Source: an uncultured Bartonella sp. (GTDB lineage: Bacteria; Pseudomonadota; Alphaproteobacteria; Rhizobiales; Rhizobiaceae). From it: a DNA stretch of 7,024 nt. Below the pieces are notes generated by a model. It was not told the DNA's origin. It saw only the letters and a program-made list of their open reading frames with translations, and did not search any database. Within the stretch, counting starts at the first letter, position 1. Every line of letters starts with the position of its first letter. The translations under genes were made by a program, and so were the position numbers. The stretch covers positions 1 to 7,024 of the forward strand of contig CALTWN010000041.1 of the NCBI GenBank assembly GCA_943913205.1, read 5' to 3'. Shown here in pieces: positions 1 to 5,344 of the stretch.

Positions 1-72
1 TACATTGTAATAAATTTTTAAAAAATAGCCAATATAGTGATTTCATATTTGATTATGATAAGGTAAATGGTT

Positions 73-435
73 ATGAAAAGAATTTTGCTTGCTGAAGATG
101 ATAACGATATGCGCCGTTTTTTGGTAAAAGCCTTATCAAAAGCCGGATATGATGTTGTTGATTTTGATAATGGCTATAGCGCATATGAGTGTTTGCAAGA
201 AGAACCTTTTTCTTTATTACTAACTGATATTGTTATGCCAAAAATGGACGGTATGGAACTAGCGCAAAAGGCTAGTCAAATTGACCCAGATTTAAAAATA
301 ATGTTTATTACGGGTTTTGCAGCTGTTGCATTAAACGATAATCCTACAACACCACAAAACACAAAAGTGCTATCGAAGCCATTTCATCTTCGTGAACTAG
401 TGGTTGAGGTTGAAAAAATATTAATAGCAGCGTAA
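73..435 (+). CDS. cpdR: CpdR-like single-domain response regulator
   Basis: This is a stand-alone receiver domain of 120 residues with no output domain. The acidic pair at the start (AEDDND), the phospho-acceptor Asp in LLLTDIVMPKMDGMEL, the Thr of FITGFAAVAL and the Lys of VLSKPFHLREL are all present. The opening MKRILLAEDDNDMRRFLVKAL and the C-terminal SKPFHLRELV...VEK read as CpdR almost word for word. In Caulobacter and relatives, CpdR is phosphorylated through the CckA-ChpT relay, and the unphosphorylated form directs ClpXP to degrade cell-cycle proteins. I chose the ATG at 73 because AAGG at 60-63 lies 9 nt upstream and the family starts MKRILL. The ATG at 67 would add only Met-Val and sits 3 nt from that site. 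A tRNA-Val follows 11 nt downstream on the same strand. Its base composition is less AT-rich than the minus-strand operon beyond, so it is probably core genome. Confidence 0.93.
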   Translation: MKRILLAEDDNDMRRFLVKALSKAGYDVVDFDNGYSAYECLQEEPFSLLLTDIVMPKMDGMELAQKASQIDPDLKIMFITGFAAVALNDNPTTPQNTKVLSKPFHLRELVVEVEKILIAA

Positions 436-446
436 TAATATATAGT

Positions 447-521
447 GGGCGTGTAGCTCAGCGGTAGAGCACTACATTGACATTGTAGGGGTCACAGGTT
501 CAAACCCTGTCATGCCCACCA
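447..521 (+). tRNA. tRNA-Val (anticodon GAC), CCA encoded
   Basis: A full cloverleaf can be drawn. The acceptor stem is 447-453 with 511-517, seven pairs including one G-U. The D stem is GCTC/GAGC (456-459 with 467-470). The anticodon stem is CTACA/TGTAG (472-476 with 484-488) around loop TTGACAT, giving anticodon GAC at 479-481. The variable loop is five bases (489-493). The T stem is ACAGG/CCTGT around TTCAAAC. The discriminator is A518 and CCA is encoded at 519-521. The tRNA decodes GUC/GUU valine codons. It may be co-transcribed with cpdR. The convergent gene on the other strand has its stop codon only one base beyond the CCA. Confidence 0.96.
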
Positions 522-522
522 C

Positions 523-1461
523 TTATAGGCTAAAGACTGTTTCTGCGGTTTTTTTACAATATTTATCTAGGTATAGATGAACCTTATTATCGACAGTTAT
601 AGTGCTATTAATTACTTTAATAAGATTATTAATTTCCGCATTTAAAGGGTGTTTTATAAAATGGCTATTTTGTCTGGGTGCCAATTTTATTGGTAAATAA
701 TTATTAAGTAAATTAACAAAACTACAATCAAGAGGTCCAGAAATATTGCTACCTACTACTCCCCAATAGTTTTTACTATTTTTTATAGCTTTTTTGAGTT
801 CACAAAAATTATTGGCAAAGGGCTTAAAAATAAAAGCATTATATCCATATTTATGAATATTATCATAACCGTGGTGGGTAAAGCTTTCATCTGCAATATT
901 ATAAAAAGGAAAATTTTTAAGTTTTTCGTTTATTGGGAATGGCTGCTCAATACCATAAATTTTACTTATATTTACTTGTTTTAAAAATTTATCTAGCTCA
1001 GTTTTGTTTAAACTTCTATTAAAGTCTATAATAAATTTTTTATTAGTTTTATTGATTAACTGCGTCAGCCTATTCAATTGCTTATTGAAGGATTTTATTT
1101 TTACTAAAATTTCCTTGTTATTATAAATTTTTTCTAATTCATTAATACCATATGTATATATAATAAACTCGTGGCTTTTTCGAGATTTATATAAAAAATT
1201 ATTACAATTTAAAAAATAATCTAAACAATTTTTAAAAGCCTTGCTACTAGTGGGGTTATGTTGTGCAATAGCATTTATAACGTCATTGGGCATTTCTCCA
1301 AAGCTAGGAGATAGTGGTAATTCCATTATGAAACAATTAGATTCGTTATATCTTTCAGATATAGATATAATAAATTCATTTTTTGTAAAAATTGTTCCAG
1401 AAGCGCTAGAAAACTTTTCTACCTCATATTTATTGAGATAGGTCTTAATATATATATCCAT
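523..1461 (-). CDS. enolase-superfamily protein (OSBS / dipeptide-epimerase-like), last gene of the RiPP-like operon
   Basis: This 312-aa protein shows the active-site skeleton of the MR/MLE branch of the enolase superfamily. It has a KxK motif at K121-I-K123, then metal ligands D146 (FIIDFNRS), E172 (GIEQPFP) and D191 (IADESF), then the second catalytic-type lysine K213 (AFIFKPF). A segment VVGSNISGP at about 235-243 matches the usual strand-7 position. The order and spacing resemble o-succinylbenzoate synthase and L-Ala-D/L-Glu epimerases. Those enzymes use Mg2+ to stabilise an enolate formed by proton abstraction next to a carboxylate. The N-terminal ~100 residues would be the capping domain and are poorly conserved. 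The protein is somewhat short for the family and Lys/Asn/Ile-rich. The ATG at 1461 overlaps the upstream radical SAM gene by 17 nt and has no clear Shine-Dalgarno, so coupled translation is likely. The substrate is unknown. From context I infer peptide epimerisation or processing of a modified product. The gene ends one base from the tRNA-Val 3' end. Confidence 0.75.
   Translation of the reverse strand: MDIYIKTYLNKYEVEKFSSASGTIFTKNEFIISISERYNESNCFIMELPLSPSFGEMPNDVINAIAQHNPTSSKAFKNCLDYFLNCNNFLYKSRKSHEFIIYTYGINELEKIYNNKEILVKIKSFNKQLNRLTQLINKTNKKFIIDFNRSLNKTELDKFLKQVNISKIYGIEQPFPINEKLKNFPFYNIADESFTHHGYDNIHKYGYNAFIFKPFANNFCELKKAIKNSKNYWGVVGSNISGPLDCSFVNLLNNYLPIKLAPRQNSHFIKHPLNAEINNLIKVINSTITVDNKVHLYLDKYCKKTAETVFSL
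532..555 (+). terminator. possible weak rho-independent terminator after the tRNA
   Basis: On the plus strand, AAAGACTG (532-539) can pair with CGGTTTTT (546-553) across a 6-nt loop, using two G-U pairs, within a run of seven T (549-555). The stem is weak and A-U rich, so this is tentative. It is the only terminator-like structure after the cpdR/tRNA-Val unit, and it lies inside the last codons of the convergent minus-strand gene. Confidence 0.35.
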
Positions 1462-2041
1462 GAATTATAGGCTGTTGTGGAAAGTAATCTTTAATCATTG
1501 TGATATGTTGTGTGTTTTTATATTGTAGCTTATCTAGTACATTTACCATTATATAATTGGGTTTTGCAAACTTTATTAGTTCTAGAATATTAGCTAAATC
1601 TAAATTCTGGCAAAGAGTTATAGTTATCGAATATGGTATTTGTTTGCGATGTAGGATTTCTATATTCTTTATCCAGCTTGTAAGATGCTTTGTATGATTT
1701 TTATTCCGCAGCCTAGATAATACATCAGTACCTATTTGTAGACCTGCAAAAAATCGATTGTTATTTAATATAGATAAATATTTTTCTATAAGAATATGGC
1801 CGCCTGTAGCTATTTTAAAATATTTATTTGTAATTATGCACATGGCGACATATTGCTTTAGTTCAGAAATATCTAGTTCAAAAGGTTCACCGCCCGATAA
1901 TATAATTAAATTTTCTGTTATCTCATAAATTTTTACAAAGCTATTTTTTTCTAACAATCGATTATATTTATCTTTACTATATATACAATGTAGACAGCCA
2001 GCATTACATTTATGATTGCAAATTATTATGTTATCTTGCAA
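1445..2041 (-). CDS. short radical SAM protein without SPASM domain
   Basis: This 198-aa protein begins almost directly with the iron-sulfur motif CNAGCLHC (C12, C16, C19, CxxxCxxC), which would bind the 4Fe-4S cluster for SAM cleavage. An extra Cys lies just before it (C8). The SAM-contacting GGEP motif is at 50-53 (ILSGGEP), followed by alternating strand/helix segments ending near residue 170. There are no C-terminal auxiliary-cluster cysteines, so the protein is a minimal partial barrel, of a size similar to radical SAM activases and QueE-like enzymes. The frame is open only from TTG at 2041, because a stop lies two codons upstream, so TTG is the likely start. AAAGAG about 10 nt upstream could serve as a ribosome binding site. 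It overlaps the MFS-kinase gene by 11 nt and the next gene by 17 nt. Its role is inferred from context as a second peptide-modifying step. It could instead act on a small molecule attached to the peptide. Confidence 0.82.
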   Translation of the reverse strand: MQDNIIICNHKCNAGCLHCIYSKDKYNRLLEKNSFVKIYEITENLIILSGGEPFELDISELKQYVAMCIITNKYFKIATGGHILIEKYLSILNNNRFFAGLQIGTDVLSRLRNKNHTKHLTSWIKNIEILHRKQIPYSITITLCQNLDLANILELIKFAKPNYIMVNVLDKLQYKNTQHITMIKDYFPQQPIIHGYIY

Positions 2042-3818
2042 AAATCATATCTCTTTTTAATTTTTCATATTTTTCTATTAATAGTTTTATTTCTATATTT
2101 TTTATATTACTTAGTTGTTTGATTTTATTTTTCAAAAAACTTAGTATAACATTATGTGCTTTTTCATTAGATAAATTTAATAAATTGCTGAGAAATTTTA
2201 TACGCTCATCTCTCGTTAATTTTAGGTCTGGATGAGTAAATAAGGTTAATATATCAAAATTTTGCGGCAGATTTTGGCATAAATCCCAGTCTATCACGGA
2301 AAAACTACCGTTATTTTTAACCATAATATTATCTGGATGAAGATCGCCATGCGATAATACGATATTATTATTTAGTCGCTGTGTAAAAATATCTACTAAT
2401 TTCTTAATAACTTCCATTTGTCCCGCTTTTTCTATCTCAGATAACCTTTTACCTTTAATATATTCCCATTCTATTATGTTATCAGAAATTTTTAACATCA
2501 TAGGAGTTGGATAAAGACACTCGCTATAATATCTATTTTTTAACGCATGATTTATATCTGAGTTTGTTGAATATTTTTGAGCGTAAATAAAATTTTGGTA
2601 GTATCGTTTTATAAAATGTTGCTTATCAGAAAAAGCGTGGCTATGTTTTATGCGTATGATTTCTGAGCGTTTTAAATATATAGTTAAAATAGATAAAGCA
2701 AAAATGATAAATAGTAATATAGCTAGATATAGATTAGCTAAATGAAAATCTGTAAAAATATAGGCATAAACTAAACTAAGTATAAAGGAAATGATAGCAG
2801 TTAATAAAGAACATATAGATAAGATAGTAGCTGTGTAACTAGTATTATATATAGATAAAACTAAGGCAGAGGATAAATATGCCCGATAGCTAGCCTTAAA
2901 TATAGCAAGTAGTAAAAAGCCTAAAGCTAGACTTAAAAAGGAAGGCAAAGCCATCACTAAAAATGACGAAATAGCCAACATACCAATTATACTAATTGGT
3001 ACTATTGGTGTAGAATATTGCTTGAAATATGTTTTAAACCACAAATTAGCTTTAGAAGAAAGCAAATTGCCTAAGACAAAAATTATAGATACTACGATTG
3101 CTGGGTTATAATTTAATATTTTTGCAAAATGAATAGAAACAGTACGATTGTTTATTAAAACTATAAAAGATGAAACAGCTATTAAAACAACTATACTCAA
3201 TTTATAAAGATTTAAAATATGCTTTTTACTATGTAATACTGAAGTAAGTGCATTATATGCTTCCTTGTTTTTATGTATAATTAACTTATCAGTTGCTTTA
3301 TCTAAAAATATATAAGCACTAATTAGCGATATTACTTGTAGAATGAAGGGGCTATAGGGTGCAAAATAATATAACATACCCCCTAATAATAGTAAGATAG
3401 TAGTTTTTTGATATACAAAACTAGCTAAATCTGCCTTTATCGAAAATAGATCAAAATTATCAGGAATTATGGATATAAGTAAACTATCTTCGGCCCCAGA
3501 AAAACAAGCTGCGGCTACACTTATACCAAAAACATATAAATAATAAGCCACATAATTTGAAAAGATTAAAAGACTAATATATGCAAAGGTAAATATAAAT
3601 AGACCTAGCTTTACTAATTTTAAACTACCAAAATGGTCAGAAAAAAAACCCAAGGGTATTTCTAAAATAAGCGGTAATAAAAAAGAATAACTAGAAATAC
3701 GAACAATATCAGCTTCACAAAGACCAAGTTGCTTATATAAAAAAAGTGGGAAAATGGCTACAACCAATGCGGTTGATTTTGCTAGATTATAGAATTTGAA
3801 ATATCTAAGTCTATCCAC
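2031..3818 (-). CDS. MFS transporter fused to an APH/LPS-kinase-like phosphotransferase domain
   Basis: This is a two-part protein of about 595 aa. The N-terminal ~380 residues are strongly hydrophobic with roughly 12 membrane segments. They include the MFS loop 2-3 signature EIPLGFFSDHFGSLK, so this half is probably an inner-membrane exporter. The C-terminal ~200 residues form a cytoplasmic kinase-like domain. It contains an EYIKG hinge-like motif, the catalytic loop HGDLHPDN (Brenner motif) and the metal-binding IDWD, as in aminoglycoside phosphotransferases, choline kinases and LPS kinases. There is no stop or frameshift between the halves. I prefer the GTG at 3818: AGGGGA at 3829-3834 lies 10 nt upstream, and the resulting protein starts right before RLRYFKF. 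A GTG at 3845 would add nine residues but lacks a ribosome binding site. The start overlaps the end of the preceding radical SAM gene by 8 nt. By position I infer export of, and possibly phosphorylation in, the peptide pathway. Confidence 0.85.
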   Translation of the reverse strand: MDRLRYFKFYNLAKSTALVVAIFPLFLYKQLGLCEADIVRISSYSFLLPLILEIPLGFFSDHFGSLKLVKLGLFIFTFAYISLLIFSNYVAYYLYVFGISVAAACFSGAEDSLLISIIPDNFDLFSIKADLASFVYQKTTILLLLGGMLYYFAPYSPFILQVISLISAYIFLDKATDKLIIHKNKEAYNALTSVLHSKKHILNLYKLSIVVLIAVSSFIVLINNRTVSIHFAKILNYNPAIVVSIIFVLGNLLSSKANLWFKTYFKQYSTPIVPISIIGMLAISSFLVMALPSFLSLALGFLLLAIFKASYRAYLSSALVLSIYNTSYTATILSICSLLTAIISFILSLVYAYIFTDFHLANLYLAILLFIIFALSILTIYLKRSEIIRIKHSHAFSDKQHFIKRYYQNFIYAQKYSTNSDINHALKNRYYSECLYPTPMMLKISDNIIEWEYIKGKRLSEIEKAGQMEVIKKLVDIFTQRLNNNIVLSHGDLHPDNIMVKNNGSFSVIDWDLCQNLPQNFDILTLFTHPDLKLTRDERIKFLSNLLNLSNEKAHNVILSFLKNKIKQLSNIKNIEIKLLIEKYEKLKRDMIFAR

Positions 3819-5049
3819 AGAATATTTTTCCCCTGCATGATACACATTTAGACTTATTAATTAAATCTGCCAAACTTGCTTTCGACTTCCAATCTATATT
3901 GGTATATTCATATATATTGCCAAAAGGTTTAGAATAAAAACAATTTTTTAGGTCGCCATTATAGTCTAAAACTAGAGAAGAAAGTGGAAATATACACATA
4001 TTTTGTGAACTTACGTAGTTAGAGTTTTCGTTTAAATAATAGTTTATACAATTAAGAAAACTAAGAGAAGACCAAGAAATTTTTTTATCTATATAGTTTT
4101 TATCAATATATCTGGATAGCGTAGAATTTTTATCGCATAATATCTTTTGTAAATTTTTTAAATGGCTATTTTCACAAAGCAATTTATCACTAAGATATTT
4201 TGACCTATTTTTATTATTGTTAGTGCGAGAAAAACTACTGGAGATTGTGTCCAGCGGACTAAATCCTATATAATTAACACCCTTATTAAGAAAAAAATTT
4301 ATAGTATCCTGTAAATTATATAAAATTTCTTTGGTAACTGTAATTCTAATACCTATATTTTGCTCAGGCTTTATAGTTTTTATTTTATCAAAATTTTGCC
4401 ATACCAAATTAAATTTATTTAAGCCTCGTATAGTTTTATAGCCTTCAGCACTAGTTGAATCCATAGAAATTACTATCTCATCAATATTATATTCTAAAAG
4501 CCACAAATTTTTATGTAATAGCAGCCCGTTAGTATTTAATTCGCACCCCAAATCTAGATCTTTTAACGAAATTATAATAGCCTCTAAATCTGGGTGCATA
4601 AGCGGCTCCCCGCCCGAGAGCATAATACTAAGGGCTCCTTTGTTCTTTAAATCATAAAAAAGTTTTTTTAAAATATTACAATTATGAAAATTCTTTTCTT
4701 TAACTTTCCAACAATCACACATTATGCAAGGACTATTACAATTTTGAATTATATGAACAATAGGTGTAATAGGAGACCATACAGCAGATAAATCTTCTAT
4801 AAAATCAGTAGTATCCAATAAATTATCTTTATTTATATTAAAACCTTTTTTTGCTAAAGATCTTATAATAAACTCAAAATCTGCTTGAACTTCATCAACT
4901 GAAATATTAAATTTCACTGCTAAATCTTCAGGATGTAAAGATTTTAATATAAAGTGATCAATAAATAATATGGCGGTTTCTGTTAAGTTAACAAACGCCA
5001 TATCAAACAACCGAGTTATCCTTCGTTCTGCTATATTTATATGAAACAT
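3811..5049 (-). CDS. radical SAM/SPASM peptide maturase with N-terminal PqqD-like (RRE) domain
   Basis: This protein of about 412 aa has three parts. Residues about 15-75 have the PqqD-like pattern FVNLTETAILFIDHFI followed by a helical segment ending in FIIRSLAKKGF, typical of RiPP recognition elements that bind leader peptides. The radical SAM core begins near residue 93, with CNSPCIMC (CxxxCxxC), SGGEP about 40 residues later, then NTNG and SMDS strand-end motifs. The C terminus has a SPASM-type arrangement: Cys, 12 residues, Gly, 4 residues, Cys (CIFPLSSLV...NGDLKNC), then CVSCRGKIFC (Cx2Cx5C). It ends one residue after that last Cys, so the final SPASM cysteines are missing. Members of this family install thioether, C-C or C-O links or epimerise residues in peptides. 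The ATG at 5049 has AGAGG close upstream, and a TTG one codon earlier is the alternative. The gene follows the small peptide gene by 35 nt, which makes that peptide its likely substrate. Confidence 0.88.
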   Translation of the reverse strand: MFHINIAERRITRLFDMAFVNLTETAILFIDHFILKSLHPEDLAVKFNISVDEVQADFEFIIRSLAKKGFNINKDNLLDTTDFIEDLSAVWSPITPIVHIIQNCNSPCIMCDCWKVKEKNFHNCNILKKLFYDLKNKGALSIMLSGGEPLMHPDLEAIIISLKDLDLGCELNTNGLLLHKNLWLLEYNIDEIVISMDSTSAEGYKTIRGLNKFNLVWQNFDKIKTIKPEQNIGIRITVTKEILYNLQDTINFFLNKGVNYIGFSPLDTISSSFSRTNNNKNRSKYLSDKLLCENSHLKNLQKILCDKNSTLSRYIDKNYIDKKISWSSLSFLNCINYYLNENSNYVSSQNMCIFPLSSLVLDYNGDLKNCFYSKPFGNIYEYTNIDWKSKASLADLINKSKCVSCRGKIFCG

Positions 5050-5071
5050 CAAACCTCTGCAGTAAAAAGGA

Positions 5072-5093
5072 AATAACTATATTATTAGCTATT
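5072..5093 (-). terminator. possible attenuator hairpin between peptide gene and maturase
   Basis: On the minus strand, AATAGCTA (5093-5086) can pair with TAGTTATT (5079-5072), with one G-U pair and a 6-nt loop. TTCCTTTTT follows. The stem includes the stop codon of the small peptide gene. A leaky structure here would give more peptide than enzyme transcript, as is usual in RiPP operons. The stem is short and A-U rich, so this is a weak call. Confidence 0.3.
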
Positions 5094-5213
5094 TTTCAAT
5101 AATTTAATTTTTAATAATTTTAAAAAATCAGGTAATTTATAGCAGGTCATGTTAGGAGTTGCTGTTCCATCTTCAATAAATAAGCTAATTTCGGGTTTTA
5201 TATATGTAGTCAT
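5085..5213 (-). CDS. 42-aa putative RiPP precursor peptide
   Basis: This small peptide gene has the best ribosome binding site in the window: AAGGAG at 5223-5228, 9 nt from the ATG at 5213. The frame is also open to an ATG at 5288, but that start lies next to the terminator hairpin and lacks a ribosome binding site, so I reject it. The N-terminal part holds Y4-I-K-P7-E-I9, resembling the YxxPxL leader motif read by PqqD-like proteins in lasso peptide systems. The middle holds EDGTATPNMTCYKLP with a single Cys (C24). The C-terminal third (from LPDFLKLL to the end) is Lys/Leu-rich and could form an amphipathic cationic helix. There is no double-Gly cleavage site. It is followed by a radical SAM/SPASM enzyme with a PqqD-like domain, which is the main reason for the call. 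The leader/core boundary is not determined. I do not recognise the peptide family. Confidence 0.75.
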   Translation of the reverse strand: MTTYIKPEISLFIEDGTATPNMTCYKLPDFLKLLKIKLLKNS

Positions 5214-5222
5214 AATACGTTT

Positions 5223-5228
5223 CTCCTT
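5223..5228 (-). promoter_or_regulatory. strong Shine-Dalgarno of the precursor peptide gene
   Basis: AAGGAG on the minus strand, 9 nt before the ATG at 5213. It decides the start of the peptide gene and is far stronger than any ribosome binding site of the four downstream genes, suggesting the peptide is made in excess over its enzymes. Confidence 0.85.
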
Positions 5229-5237
5229 ATATATAAC

Positions 5238-5243
5238 ATTATA
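5238..5243 (-). promoter_or_regulatory. candidate -10 box of the RiPP-like operon promoter
   Basis: A perfect TATAAT on the minus strand lies 10 nt upstream of the Shine-Dalgarno and just downstream of the terminator hairpin of the preceding gene. Transcription would start near 5231 and give a leader of about 18 nt. The -35 is poor: TTTAAT/TTAATT about 17-18 nt upstream is the best I see. In such AT-rich DNA a TATAAT can arise by chance, so support comes mainly from position. Confidence 0.4.
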
Positions 5244-5290
5244 TTGTATCATATTATTACAATTAAAGAAATAAAAATAATTACACAAAA

Positions 5291-5319
5291 CGGGCTATCT
5301 CTGTTCAAAAGATAGCCCG
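5291..5319 (-). terminator. rho-independent terminator of the right-hand gene
   Basis: CGGGCTATCT (5291-5300) and AGATAGCCCG (5310-5319) form a perfect 10-bp stem with a 9-nt loop. On the minus strand it is followed by TTTTGTGT. It lies 25 nt past the stop codon at 5345 and so ends the right-hand gene. T-rich sequence flanks the stem on the plus strand too, so it could work both ways. It insulates the peptide operon from the right-hand gene. Confidence 0.85.
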
Positions 5320-5344
5320 AAATTTTTATAAAATATACAATAAA

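Noticed and set aside
1..66. Promoter for cpdR
   Set aside because: TATGAT at 54-59 resembles a -10 box but has no acceptable -35 and sits too close to the start codon. Transcription may come from further upstream.
447..521. Direct repeat of the tRNA 3' end as an island boundary inside the window
   Set aside because: I found no second copy of the T-arm/acceptor sequence up to 7024. The short resemblance near 6030-6045 is chance-level.
1241..1441. 66-codon plus-strand open frame
   Set aside because: It lies wholly inside the enolase-superfamily gene on the other strand, has no ribosome binding site, and the opposite frame carries clear conserved motifs.
3811..3845. Frameshift splitting the maturase from the transporter gene
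   Set aside because: The other frame across the overlap has no SPASM-like cysteines and leads straight into a normal MFS N terminus, so two overlapping genes fit better than one broken gene.
523..5213. Lasso peptide or PQQ cluster
   Set aside because: There is no asparagine-synthetase-like cyclase or B2 transglutaminase-like protease for a lasso peptide, and no PqqA-type peptide with its Glu/Tyr pair or PqqB/C genes for PQQ. Only the leader-like motif and the PqqD-like domain are shared.
5085..5288. Longer 67-aa version of the small peptide
   Set aside because: The extra 25 residues would come from promoter and leader sequence beside the terminator. No ribosome binding site precedes that ATG, while the ATG at 5213 has AAGGAG at ideal spacing.
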